Source: Candidatus Poribacteria bacterium (GTDB taxonomy: Bacteria > Poribacteria > WGA-4E > WGA-3G). From it: a stretch of 55,080 bases of DNA. Positions 40,687 to 49,483 of the stretch are shown in pieces. A program made the position numbers and the translations under genes. The stretch covers positions 1-55,080 of the forward strand of contig JAJECK010000020.1 of NCBI GenBank assembly GCA_022822085.1, given 5' to 3'. Below the pieces are notes generated by a model that saw only the letters and a program-made list of their open reading frames with translations, was not told the DNA's origin and did not search any database. Every line of letters starts with the position of its first letter. Within the stretch, counting starts at the first letter, position 1.

Positions 40687-41461
40687 CAGTAACACTCCAT
40701 TCAAAAGCATTTTTATAGATATTTTCAAAATCTTCGTAGAGATTGTCTACATCTTTGAGCTCAATGATATTTGCTTCACAAAAGCAATCTATGTCAATAA
40801 TATAGGACGGTTCATTTGTAATCTGTGTTAACCCATATACACCAGACACCGCACCGACTGAATATAATGCATTTACCTTAACATTGTTATCTTGCAGAAG
40901 ATATAATCTATCCATATAAATTAACTCGTCAATTTTCCCATCGTATAATTCTGGGAAAACCGATCGAGATGGAAAAGAGTATATATTTGAAAGATTTAAT
41001 TGAGAATTATTTGTTGTGTATTTATTAGCAATATTGCGGTGCCTAAGTCCGTTTCTGGTAAATTTTGAACATTTATAAATATCTACAAAACTATCCAAAA
41101 CCCTCATTAACCTGTTTTTGAAATCCACATCCTTTTTATAACTCCCTCTATGGTCTAAAGATATGGAATTTCTAGACATAGTTACTCTATAAGGCCTATT
41201 CGGATCAACGGAGGAAAATATAAAGTTATTAAGCAATCCAGGAGCTTCGCCAAGATCTTGCTTAATAATACCCTGCACCGCATTCGATCCTCTTACATCT
41301 ACATTGAAATTAGGGTACCCCTGATCCCGCATTGCAGACTGAAACCGTGTTGGTATGCCAGTAACGATATCTAAAATATCATGGAACCTCGCTTCAAATA
41401 TTATCTCAAAAGACAAACTTTTACGATATTCTTGCTTTTGATGATTTCCAAAAAATTTCAT
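40661..41461 (-). CDS. TIGR04255-like protein
   Basis: A 266-residue protein that I match, from memory, to the sporadically distributed TIGR04255 family. Supporting pattern: an N-terminal strand (SLSFEIIFEARFHDILDIVT), DLGEAPGLLNNFIFSSVDPN and VTMSRNSISLDHRGSYKKDV, mid LRHRNIAN, and the family-like ending FENIYKNAFEWSVTDELRKC. The function of the family is unknown; it tends to occur in variable, mobile-associated DNA. ATG at 41461 has AGGAA 8 bases upstream. First gene of a three-gene overlapping operon close to a nuclease-methyltransferase. Confidence 0.65.
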   Translation of the reverse strand: MKFFGNHQKQEYRKSLSFEIIFEARFHDILDIVTGIPTRFQSAMRDQGYPNFNVDVRGSNAVQGIIKQDLGEAPGLLNNFIFSSVDPNRPYRVTMSRNSISLDHRGSYKKDVDFKNRLMRVLDSFVDIYKCSKFTRNGLRHRNIANKYTTNNSQLNLSNIYSFPSRSVFPELYDGKIDELIYMDRLYLLQDNNVKVNALYSVGAVSGVYGLTQITNEPSYIIDIDCFCEANIIELKDVDNLYEDFENIYKNAFEWSVTDELRKCIQ

Positions 41462-42016
41462 TTTCAAATTTCCTATTGTTTTTTATACCATTCATTCGAG
41501 TCTCACCACCTCTATAAATTAAAATGAGGCAACTATACGAATATCAATAGTATACCATAATAACAAAATCAGAATCAAATCTTTTTTCATTTACAAAAAA
41601 ATCAACTTAATTTATGTCCAAAACTACTAATTGCGCTGTTTTTATATTTCTCACCTGCATTGAGGAACAAGGTTTACCTCTTGCTGTAGATGTTTTTTGA
41701 TAAGTTTTGCGTTGTCGTCTTTGCATTTGTCTGGTTTTGCGATTTTCAGAGGTGCCTGGTTTTGTTTGATTCACCGTTTTGTTTTATACTGATATTATAC
41801 CTGGTTCTATGTGTAAACAGAAGTTTTTGTGGTTTGCCGGACAATAGATATTCAATATATTCACAATAAGTTTACTGGAAAGTTGGGATTGACGTGTTTT
41901 TTTGGAGGGTATCTCGGATGCGCGCGTATTTTGTTTTCAGCGGGGCAGTTGACACAGGTTTTTGAAGTTGTGGTAAGGGAAGTAATTACTGGAGAATTGA
42001 ATGGTTCTGGAGGTTT
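41462..42016. other. Gene-free stretch, no clear features
   Basis: AT-rich from 41462 to about 41650, then less so. Promoter elements for the TIGR04255 operon should be here but are not distinct. A plus-strand frame at 41829-42185 starts here and overlaps the end of the methyltransferase antisense; it has no protein character. The stretch 41650-42000 may contain decayed coding DNA, but I could not identify a source. Confidence 0.5.
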
Positions 42017-45000
42017 TCAACGCTTAAGTTTTTCCCATTCCTTTTCAAGATTACACTTAGATTTTTTCCCACCGTGGATACTCGGTTCGGCACACAACAA
42101 TTCTCGGAGGCGGTGGACAGCATTGTGTGCATCTTCAGTTGTGATGTCTAATACTTCATTCAGTAAACGACGATCAAGTTCGTGACGGACTGGATCGTGA
42201 TCTGATTCATTGAAGGGTAACATGCGCTTATGTTTCAAGTCGTGGAAGATACGTTCTGCGTTTGCCAATGCTTTATCTGATAAGCATCTTACATCCAATG
42301 TAGGCATTTGGAGTAACATCTTGCGCGCACTCATCCCTCTACCCGGCTGCTGTTTTCCACTATGTGCCCAGTGTAACATAAGTCCTAATATTGAATTACC
42401 CCAAAGTGTCCAGGCATAGTCATACTCACGACTTCTATCCTTAAAAGCAATATTAGGCATCAAGGCAACACCAATTGCTGGTTTCTTAGTGAATAGAACA
42501 CCGAGGGAGTTTGCGTTAAATCCCATATTAAGATTGAAATGTACGCGTCCATTTCGTTCGAGAATTTTTTGTGCTTTTTCGTGACGATTGGGACGAGGAA
42601 TGAGATGACAATCGGGTTTAACAACCATTGTCCTTTGGGCAGGTGCGTTAACATGCCACAACCCTGGATATAGATCGCTGTCTGCACAACCTTTTTCAAC
42701 GTCAAATGCGCCACGTTCACTCTTTTCATAAATATCCCTATGTGTTGCTCCAATCTCAGCAATATCAGTTACATTACATATTGGGATCTTTAACGGATCT
42801 ACTTGTGTAGGTAGCCACATTTCACCGCTTGCTAAACGATACACAGATTGGACCAATGCCATCTCCTTGATACGGACAGCGTCCCACGCTTTGCTAATCC
42901 ATAATGGACAATTGAGGGCATATCCGAGTAAATCGTCTCCGACTTTAATTGGATCACCACCACTCGGTTCATCTTCTAACCGACGAATGCTATCATGTCC
43001 ATGAATAGTATTTGCTACTACACTTGCTTCTAACACACTCCGAGGACGATGGTTTAGGGATATAAATGTACCGCGTCCTGTCCTGTCATTTGTCTTGCCC
43101 TTGGTTGCAACTACTATGCACTCTGCCATGGTTGTATCTGCAGAAAAGGCGCAGCTTTCACCCTTTGCATCCGCGATGGTAAGGACAACCACGTCGTGGT
43201 ATTCAGTTGCCCACATATTCCGTACTTTCTGCCAGTCAGTAGCCGATAGACAAGTAATAGGTAAAATAAAACCCATTTTACTTTTTCCATTTTCCTTTAG
43301 CATCTTGTCTGCAAGGTCAACGAAGTCGGAAGCTAGTCCTGCATTGCCATCGCCGACTCGCCATTTTTTTCTCTTGCGTGCTTGGCGCATCTTCTGTTCT
43401 TCTTCTTTACTTCTGTTGCTTCCTTTGAATACGGCTTTTGGCATATTAGTATTTGGATCGGAATCTGGTCTGGTAAAAGGTGGATTTAACACAACTATAT
43501 CAAATTCTTTGTGATAAAATTCCTTTTGTGGGAGAACTTTCGCGTCGTCCTCTCCGCCAACTTGTCGAAATTCTGTGCCCATCATCGGTAGTGGAAACGC
43601 ACCTTCAGGACCATCAAACAGATCAAGTGAACCGAGAGCATAAACCCCATCTATTTGTTTTCCGTAAGGCATTGTATATATGCGTGTATTACCGATTTTC
43701 AGGTCAGGATAGGTACTTGTTAGAAGTGAGGCGGTTAAGTGGCTTGCATTTGGCATAATGTCACATCCGACGAGTTGTTGCTCAACCATCTGTGTATGAA
43801 TTTGGCTGCCTTTACCACCTGCTTGTTCGTGTAGTTCAAGGATACGTTGATATGCTCCGTATAGAAGTGAACCTGTCCCACAGGCAAAATCTGCCACCTT
43901 CAATTCACGGACATTTTCTTGAGTTTTCGGCAAAACCATGGCGGACAATAGGGAAACGGATTCAGGCCGTGTATAGTTTGCAGCGATGTATTTTCTATCA
44001 ACAATAAGTCGTTGAAAGACGGTACCTGCTAGTTCGTGTACTTGTGTGAGTCTTTGGTCAACCAATTCTTTTGCAGCGCGACAAAGTGTTGCTAATACTC
44101 TATCAATCAGTTCGTCGTCGGTAGCTATTGCTTCTATGAGTCGTTTTGCGACATAGAATATTGGACGATAGTTTACCTTGAGAATGATGTTCCATCCAGC
44201 AATTACGTGATCGTAGCGGAGTCGTTTTGCGTTGTCTGACAGCATCCTTTTGAGAGATACGACACCCTTCATTTCGGGTTTACCAGCAAGTGCACTTTGG
44301 AATACAAAAGCGTTGGTGATAATAAGCATTGCCATTCGTGAAGTTTGTTCGCCAGATTTTTGAAAGAGAATCTCCTCAATTTCTTCTCCGATCCCTGGGC
44401 GTTCTGAAATTGCATTTTCAAGATGCTTTGCTGCAATTTCAATTCGTGCCTCTAACAAATCGGCGGCAGCATTTATTTTTGAGATGGGAGTTGCCCCGAC
44501 GTGAATAGCAGTAGCGATGTCAGAAACCCTCCCTTTTAACCACCCTTTTTTGGGGAAATGTTCGTATCCTGCTGGTTTATCATTTCCTTGGTCTCCAGTT
44601 TCATAGGTGTATAAATCTGATTCAGCTTCTGGCTCGTTTTCTGTTTGTAGTTTGTTTATCAGCATGTAGGCAATGTCTTCAGCCGTTTGCATTTCAGATT
44701 CGATATTTCCTTGTGGCATTGTTTTGAATCGGGCAGGCATCCGGACTCTTAGGACATTTTCAACTGTATCGTAAGTCAGATCTGAAAAAACGCTGGGATC
44801 GAGCAGCATTCCAAAATGTGCTTCTGCTTGTGTCATACCTGAAAGATTTGGTGTCTTTCCATCGATTTTTACTTCAATGACGACAGGGTTTCGTCCTGTT
44901 TCGGTGACAATGACATCAGGTCTCTGTGTAGCATTGAGAAACGGCTTCGTGATTTGTTCATCGACACGCCATGCTTCTCTCATCGGGCGTAGGACGTTTA

Positions 45001-45037
45001 CAAAGGCACTGGTAATGGTGTTTTCACTGTTTGCCAT
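42017..45037 (-). CDS. Nuclease-methyltransferase (N6-adenine, type IIG-like)
   Basis: A 1006-residue protein that joins functions usually in separate restriction-modification subunits. Near the N-terminus is a PD-(D/E)xK-like nuclease pattern (Pro40-Asp41, then Glu55-Val-Lys57). A helical region leads to the methyltransferase with S-adenosylmethionine motif ADFACGTGSLLYGAY (about 384) and catalytic NPPF (about 519). Further motifs: MGFILPITCLSATDWQKVRN. The C-terminal part would recognise DNA. Organisation resembles type IIG enzymes. No specificity or helicase gene is adjacent, so it probably works alone or with the neighbouring operon. No clear ribosome binding site. Confidence 0.83.
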   Translation of the reverse strand: MANSENTITSAFVNVLRPMREAWRVDEQITKPFLNATQRPDVIVTETGRNPVVIEVKIDGKTPNLSGMTQAEAHFGMLLDPSVFSDLTYDTVENVLRVRMPARFKTMPQGNIESEMQTAEDIAYMLINKLQTENEPEAESDLYTYETGDQGNDKPAGYEHFPKKGWLKGRVSDIATAIHVGATPISKINAAADLLEARIEIAAKHLENAISERPGIGEEIEEILFQKSGEQTSRMAMLIITNAFVFQSALAGKPEMKGVVSLKRMLSDNAKRLRYDHVIAGWNIILKVNYRPIFYVAKRLIEAIATDDELIDRVLATLCRAAKELVDQRLTQVHELAGTVFQRLIVDRKYIAANYTRPESVSLLSAMVLPKTQENVRELKVADFACGTGSLLYGAYQRILELHEQAGGKGSQIHTQMVEQQLVGCDIMPNASHLTASLLTSTYPDLKIGNTRIYTMPYGKQIDGVYALGSLDLFDGPEGAFPLPMMGTEFRQVGGEDDAKVLPQKEFYHKEFDIVVLNPPFTRPDSDPNTNMPKAVFKGSNRSKEEEQKMRQARKRKKWRVGDGNAGLASDFVDLADKMLKENGKSKMGFILPITCLSATDWQKVRNMWATEYHDVVVLTIADAKGESCAFSADTTMAECIVVATKGKTNDRTGRGTFISLNHRPRSVLEASVVANTIHGHDSIRRLEDEPSGGDPIKVGDDLLGYALNCPLWISKAWDAVRIKEMALVQSVYRLASGEMWLPTQVDPLKIPICNVTDIAEIGATHRDIYEKSERGAFDVEKGCADSDLYPGLWHVNAPAQRTMVVKPDCHLIPRPNRHEKAQKILERNGRVHFNLNMGFNANSLGVLFTKKPAIGVALMPNIAFKDRSREYDYAWTLWGNSILGLMLHWAHSGKQQPGRGMSARKMLLQMPTLDVRCLSDKALANAERIFHDLKHKRMLPFNESDHDPVRHELDRRLLNEVLDITTEDAHNAVHRLRELLCAEPSIHGGKKSKCNLEKEWEKLKR

Positions 45038-45102
45038 AATGTTCTATACCGTACTATTTCTGATTCATTTTTGAGATTTCAGTGTAAACATATAATAAAT
45101 TC

Positions 45103-45124
45103 GGTAAGGTTAGGAAACCGTACC
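45103..45124. repeat. Hairpin repeat related to 21261-21282
   Basis: GGTA-GGTT, loop AGGA, AACC-TACC with one mismatch. Core GGTTAGGAAACC is the complement of the core at 21261-21282. It lies upstream of the methyltransferase start, between it and the DUF6807 gene end. Confidence 0.55.
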
Positions 45125-45219
45125 TATCAAAGAAGTCAAAACAGATATTGTGTAATACATATTTTAACACAAAAAGTATAATTGTCAAGTGTAATTTCAA
45201 TGAATTTGTAGGAAATCAA

Positions 45220-46074
45220 TCAGTTTGACCAAATAAGGTCTGGTACTTTACCACGGTAGAGGATAACGCGATACTGCAATGTCAAAGTATCATAAGGAGG
45301 GGAGAGGTGGAACGGTTCATGATAAACAGGTGAGGGATGGATTAAGGAGTAGTTCTTTCTATTTCGTACCCACCATGTTGTAGGATAGCGGGGATTGTCG
45401 GAATGAGGAATAATCATAATTCCGTAAGTTTCGTTGTCAGCGGGGTGTGTGGCAGTGAAGCTGCACCATTTGCTCTGTTTTCCAAAGATGTCCATTGCCT
45501 CGGTGCGTCCATCTGCGTCTAATAGTTTGCCGGGTGTGATGATGTTGTCAAATCGGATAGCCATGCCGCTGTAGTATCTGCCATCTGCGCCGGGTTCACC
45601 ACGCCGTAGGTCAAGCACAACATCACGGTCGTTTGGACGGAATGTCAATGTAATGTATATAGTCATAGAATCTGCTGTGGGTGGAGGATGACCGATTTCT
45701 ATTTTCCGTTGCTCTGTAAGGTGTTTTATTCCCTGCCAATCTATCCATGCGTTTTCAGTTACTAGACCTGCACTGGTGAAACCCGCATATTGTCTAATAA
45801 TCCGTTGATGGACGATTTTACCGAAGCCAGTTGGGTCTGCACCTTTTGCGGGTTGTTCCCAAAAATTAACATCGTTGACCTTCTTCCACGCAACCCATAG
45901 TCCTTGATGATGAACGTGATCGCCGGGTTCGTTCATAGTGAGCGGTGGTGCACCGGGTAGATTCAACGGATGACAAAAGGGACGGTTGCCATCTTCGGGA
46001 AAATGGTACCCTAAGACTTGCTGGTCATCCCAAGCGAGGGTTAAACTGTGTTGTGTTTGTGATAGTGAGAACAT
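45220..46074 (-). CDS. DUF6807 (PmoA-like) family protein
   Basis: A 284-residue beta-rich protein (PFCHPLNLPGAPPLTMNEPG, DHVHHQGLWVAWKKVNDVNF; GMAIRFDNIITPGKLLDADG; HPSPVYHEPFHLSPPYDTLT). The family is annotated as methane-oxygenase PmoA in databases, but it is unrelated to particulate methane monooxygenase and is common near polysaccharide or sugar-acid genes. A binding or hydrolytic role is likely. Terminates one accessory block; flanked by the methyltransferase and a toxin-antitoxin pair. Confidence 0.85.
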   Translation of the reverse strand: MFSLSQTQHSLTLAWDDQQVLGYHFPEDGNRPFCHPLNLPGAPPLTMNEPGDHVHHQGLWVAWKKVNDVNFWEQPAKGADPTGFGKIVHQRIIRQYAGFTSAGLVTENAWIDWQGIKHLTEQRKIEIGHPPPTADSMTIYITLTFRPNDRDVVLDLRRGEPGADGRYYSGMAIRFDNIITPGKLLDADGRTEAMDIFGKQSKWCSFTATHPADNETYGIMIIPHSDNPRYPTTWWVRNRKNYSLIHPSPVYHEPFHLSPPYDTLTLQYRVILYRGKVPDLIWSN

Positions 46075-46118
46075 ATTTTATCCATTAAAGTAAGTTATGC
46101 AAGACTGGATAGGCAACA

Positions 46119-46380
46119 TTATGAGAAGAATCGCTTGTAATCATCGTGATGCCCTATCCAGAACCATGTAACTGTATCACCTTTTAAGATTCCAATGCAC
46201 GGCAACCTTGAGTGATGCGCACAGACCAAATATCTTCTTTGGCATTGATACATTTGAAACGCAAAGAATTATGAAACGGATTAGAAATCCATACCGATAG
46301 GCCTTTTTAGCTTGATTTCTGAGCGCGCTATCAAGTTTCCGATAAGCTGACCAAAAAGAAGGTAATGTCGCAGATTTCAT
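46119..46380 (-). pseudogene. RelE/ParE-type toxin with two frameshifts
   Basis: Frame 1 gives MKSATLPSFWSAYRKLDSAL up to KKAYR; the family-typical continuation WISNPFHNSLRFKCINAKED to TQGCRAL is in another frame, and the end (GILKGDTVTWFWIGHHDDYK, RFFS, TAA) in a third. Two single-base deletions restore the full toxin: one at CGG-TATGG (expected CGG-CTATGG), one at TTGGAATC (expected TTGGGAATC). The last strand is what the other toxin, 4551-4820, lost to a stop codon. The ATG overlaps the antitoxin stop (ATGA). Two separate lesions make sequencing error less likely, but not excluded. Confidence 0.82.
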
Positions 46381-46571
46381 AACTGATCCAAGTCCATTGG
46401 CTCAGATTTTCCTTCAGCAATTTCCTGTTTAGCACGGCGGGCAGCGGCAATAAGTTGATCCTGCGTCCTGTTAAAAGTAGTTTCCCATTGAAGTTCGTCT
46501 TCTAATTCAGCAATATACTCGCGTGGATGTTCCACAATCTGATTTTGCAATGCTTTAAGCGGTGATTTCAT
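46377..46571 (-). CDS. Antitoxin, related to the one at 4817-5035
   Basis: A 64-residue acidic protein (MKSPLKALQNQIVEHPREYI to SEPMDLDQL) overlapping the toxin gene by 4 bases. The core ELQWETTFNRTQDQLIAAAR matches ERKWDKTFAESQDLLAKLAE in the first pair. It remains open although its toxin is broken, as in the first pair. It may be retained because it represses its own promoter or can neutralise related toxins elsewhere, or merely decays more slowly. Confidence 0.78.
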   Translation of the reverse strand: MKSPLKALQNQIVEHPREYIAELEDELQWETTFNRTQDQLIAAARRAKQEIAEGKSEPMDLDQL

Positions 46572-46598
46572 CGTTTACCTACGCTTCCTCTTTTCCAA

Positions 46599-47396
46599 CT
46601 ACAAGTCTTGCTTTGCATGATAACCGTGTTCTATGAGCGCAGTAGATACAGATGTCCAGACAGCGCGTGCTTGTTCAACTGCCTCAGCTGCATCTGTGTT
46701 CGTGGCTTCTTGCATGTTTTCTGGATAGCGTGCCTCAACTGCCCAACGGGTTAGATTCGACAGGTCTGGACACGCGGCTTTGAGTTGCCAACTTTCAGGT
46801 ACCATGTCCCGCAGATCATTTAAGTTATGTGTTCTGTGAAAATCGATCTGTAAGAAAATTAATGCTGTTTTTAAAGCCTTTTCTGCAGCCTGTTGCGCGT
46901 GCCAACAGCATTGACGAGGCGGTACGTGTGGATGATTTAAAAGTGTTTCAGCGGTTACCAAATCTTCCTCAGCATAGCGTAACCATCGGGCGGTATCTGC
47001 GAGTCGATCTGCTGTTTGCATATCAGATTTTACCTCCTTGTCGTGCATGCCACAGGAGCGATTTGATTCGTGTGTGGCTGTGTTCCAACTTTTCCAAATG
47101 ACTTTACCTTCCTGTTGGGCATAGCGCAGCACCGAACCGATCCGTGTGCGGTGACGTTCAAGTTCTTCAGGTGTTGAGACAAGGATGTCCTTCGGCACGG
47201 GTATGTCGGAGAGATTACGCATAATATCAATTGCAGTTTTCCGTTTATCAGAGAGTTCTGGAAAAACTACAAGAAGATCTATGTCACTATATCTATCTGC
47301 ATCCCCTCTTGCTTGCGAACCGAAGAGAATAATCTGCAAAGGGTCATATTCTTGTACGATGCGCTCTGTCATCATTGAAATAAAATCGTTATTCAT
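46599..47396 (-). CDS. MNT nucleotidyltransferase-HEPN fusion
   Basis: A 265-residue protein. Residues 1-105 are a minimal nucleotidyltransferase with the signature GS-x10-D-x-D (Gly26-Ser27, Asp38, Asp40). A linker of about 20 residues follows, then a HEPN domain (126-265; CCWHAQQAAEKALKTALIFL; DFHRTHNLNDLRDM). These are normally two genes of the MntA/HepT type VII toxin-antitoxin pair: HEPN ribonuclease and AMP-transferring antitoxin. An ATG at 47021 is in frame at residue 126 and has AAGGAGG 10 bases upstream, so the HEPN half might also be made as a separate protein. The full-length start also has GAGGAG. Confidence 0.86.
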   Translation of the reverse strand: MNNDFISMMTERIVQEYDPLQIILFGSQARGDADRYSDIDLLVVFPELSDKRKTAIDIMRNLSDIPVPKDILVSTPEELERHRTRIGSVLRYAQQEGKVIWKSWNTATHESNRSCGMHDKEVKSDMQTADRLADTARWLRYAEEDLVTAETLLNHPHVPPRQCCWHAQQAAEKALKTALIFLQIDFHRTHNLNDLRDMVPESWQLKAACPDLSNLTRWAVEARYPENMQEATNTDAAEAVEQARAVWTSVSTALIEHGYHAKQDL

Positions 47397-47498
47397 CCTA
47401 TTTTCTCCTCAATTCTCAATTCTGCGTTTCTTACGAGCAAGCGATTCGCTAAGGTTATAGGATTGTAACTTCCATTATACTAACGCGAAAACACCACC

Positions 47499-48323
47499 TT
47501 ATTTGAGATATGGGTTCACTACTTCGCGTTCAATAGCTAAACCTTCCCATTCGTCATCACCCGGACCGTCGTAGATGAGGGTGTGCGGTCCAGCAAAACC
47601 GGCTTTCTGTGTCAGTTCCAGACATTGGATGTAATCATCTTTGTCAATTTCGCGGGGTGCAGCAAAATGTGCTTTGGTATGACACGATTCTGCTGACGGT
47701 GCGATTTCTGCCAAGTCATCGTATTTTGTATCACCGCGCCAATTACCGAAGTCAAGACATAAACCCACTTTACCATCTAATCCATCTAAAATGGTATTCA
47801 CGTTGTGGGGTGTGGAAAAGATAGAGAACCAGTTTTCAGTCATTAGACGGATGCCAGCATTTTCTGCGCGTTCGGTGAGTCTGAAAAGTGCATTTTGACT
47901 TTGTGCTAAGGTTTCATTTGACGGTTCCGCTTTCCCACCGATAACGCGGGCACATTGGGCACCGAGTTCACCAGCGATGTCAATCCATTTTTCAATCCAA
48001 GCGATGTCTCGTTCTGCATGTGATGCGTGTGTGATGTTTCCATCGTCTATTAATAATGAGAAAAGTTCAAGATCAGCAGCTTGGAGTGCAGCGCGGAGTT
48101 CATATAGGTATGATTTATCAACTGAAGGAATGTGGAAATGACAGAGTTCAAAGGTATTGATACCAAATTCAGCAATGTGCATAGGCAAATCTAAAAGTGA
48201 AATAGGACCATTATTGTGGGTTTCAGTAGGGATTTGCATGTCGTGTGCGGGACCGGTAAATGCAGGTTTTCCCAGTTGGCGATGTAAACTCCACGATGAG
48301 ACAGATAGACGAGGTGATGGCAT
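47499..48323 (-). CDS. Sugar phosphate isomerase/epimerase-like TIM barrel
   Basis: A 274-residue xylose-isomerase-like TIM-barrel protein (RLSVSSWSLHRQLGKPAFTG; GINTFELCHFHIP; CARVIGGKAEPSNETLAQSQ; GIRLMTENWFSI with metal-site Glu; GLCLDFGNWRGD; SCHTKAHF). GGGAGAAG precedes the ATG. It differs from the one at 29842, so it is not a recent copy. Substrate unknown. Confidence 0.88.
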   Translation of the reverse strand: MPSPRLSVSSWSLHRQLGKPAFTGPAHDMQIPTETHNNGPISLLDLPMHIAEFGINTFELCHFHIPSVDKSYLYELRAALQAADLELFSLLIDDGNITHASHAERDIAWIEKWIDIAGELGAQCARVIGGKAEPSNETLAQSQNALFRLTERAENAGIRLMTENWFSIFSTPHNVNTILDGLDGKVGLCLDFGNWRGDTKYDDLAEIAPSAESCHTKAHFAAPREIDKDDYIQCLELTQKAGFAGPHTLIYDGPGDDEWEGLAIEREVVNPYLK

Positions 48324-48359
48324 ATTAGACTTCTCCCAATTATTATATATGGTATATGT

Positions 48360-49076
48360 CTACAACTTCTGATTTATCCACTCCACGACGTTTTCAACCA
48401 TAACAGCAGTTGAGTCGCCGGAGAAAACATGATCGGCACCTTCAAGTTCAAGGAGTTCTGTGGGTTCGTTGGCAAACTGAAGGACATCAATGCTATCTTG
48501 GATTGGAACGATGTCATCTTCTGAACCGTGCACTAAGAGCCATGGACCACCAAATTTACTTGCGTGTTTTGCGACACTATTAATTGTTGCCATGTCATCC
48601 ATATATAGTTTTGAGAGAGGACAATCCGGTTCGTCCCACATAAAACCGTGGTCAGGAGTAACATCACCAAATTCACGGTCGGCGAATGCTTTTGTATACA
48701 CCATTCCTGCAAGTGAGACGAGTACTTCAATGCGTTCATCGACAGCGGCACGAAGCGCACCGACTGCCCCACCCATACTATGCCCGACGTAGCAAATTTT
48801 GTGGTCGGTTAGGGCATCAAGGACGCTACCGAGGTCTGCCACCTCTTTTGTGATGGTTGAGGCTGTAAATTTGCCATCAGATTCCCCGTTACCAGAGAAT
48901 GAGAAGCGTAGTGCAGAGATGCCTGCCTCAGCAAGTCCTTCTGCTAAAGCGATAAGAGCCGGTCTGTCTTTATTGCCAGTGACCCCATGTCCAATGACGA
49001 CGATTCTGTCGTCTTTTCCTTCGTGGTACGTATAATCCAGTTTTTCTTTGTGTGCGTTTCTAATTTCGCCAAGCAT
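48360..49076 (-). CDS. Alpha/beta hydrolase
   Basis: A 238-residue serine hydrolase of the alpha/beta fold. Nucleophile elbow GHSMGGAVGAL, oxyanion region VIGHGVTGNKDRPAL, acid HGSEDDIVPI and catalytic His in EGADHVFSGD are all present. Length and motifs fit acylaminoacyl-peptidase or esterase relatives. No signal peptide; cytosolic. Confidence 0.9.
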   Translation of the reverse strand: MLGEIRNAHKEKLDYTYHEGKDDRIVVIGHGVTGNKDRPALIALAEGLAEAGISALRFSFSGNGESDGKFTASTITKEVADLGSVLDALTDHKICYVGHSMGGAVGALRAAVDERIEVLVSLAGMVYTKAFADREFGDVTPDHGFMWDEPDCPLSKLYMDDMATINSVAKHASKFGGPWLLVHGSEDDIVPIQDSIDVLQFANEPTELLELEGADHVFSGDSTAVMVENVVEWINQKL

Positions 49077-49090
49077 AAGTTATTATATTC

Positions 49091-49390
49091 CTAATATGAA
49101 CAATTTATCAATAGGACGTGGTAACCAACAAATTCACACCTATTCATCAGAAATTTTATCTTCCTGTTCCCTTTTGATAGCAAGTTCTTTATACATTTTT
49201 CTATGTTTTTTTCAAAATCAGGTGGCGGAGTGGGGCGGTATTTCCTTCCGCGCGCTTTCTCCCTTGCATTGACTTTCTTTAGATAAGCAGAGAGTTCCTC
49301 CATTGAATTAAATTGGGCATTGAATTCTTCTTTCATCCGAAAATATTCTTCAAGAATAGGGTCTGTCTGAGTATCAAGTTGTTCTTTCAT
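49091..49390 (-). CDS. Small hypothetical protein
   Basis: A frame of 99 residues from MKEQLDTQTDPILEEYFRMK. The first 60 residues (to GRKYRPTPPPDFEKN) resemble the small conserved proteins found beside PIN or toxin genes in other bacteria: acidic helix, then KYRPTPPP. The last 35 residues look less protein-like. A longer start at 49453 would lie inside the terminator hairpin and is unlikely. No ribosome binding site is clear; function unknown. Confidence 0.45.
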   Translation of the reverse strand: MKEQLDTQTDPILEEYFRMKEEFNAQFNSMEELSAYLKKVNAREKARGRKYRPTPPPDFEKNIEKCIKNLLSKGNRKIKFLMNRCEFVGYHVLLINCSY

Positions 49391-49441
49391 TTGAATATCA
49401 TGTATGAAATAATCTGTGAAGTATGACTTGTGTAAAATAGT

Positions 49442-49475
49442 TACGGTTTGCAAGGTATGTCCCTCGCAAACCGTA
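49442..49475 (-). terminator. Terminator hairpin of the molybdenum hydroxylase operon
   Basis: TACGGTTTGC and GCAAACCGTA form a perfect 10-bp stem with a 14-base loop, 8 bases after the large-subunit stop. On the minus strand it is followed by TAACTATTTTAC, a short T-rich run. Confidence 0.65.
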
Positions 49476-49483
49476 GAGAGAAA

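Noticed and set aside
41829-42185. Plus-strand open frame of 118 codons
   Set aside because: It overlaps the methyltransferase C-terminus antisense and its sequence has no domain-like character.
45103-45124. Hairpin as a terminator of the DUF6807 gene
   Set aside because: No T-run follows on the minus strand, and the same core occurs at 21261-21282, so a dispersed repeat is more likely.
49391-49453. Longer N-terminus for the protein at 49091-49390
   Set aside because: The added part lies inside the perfect terminator hairpin of the preceding operon.
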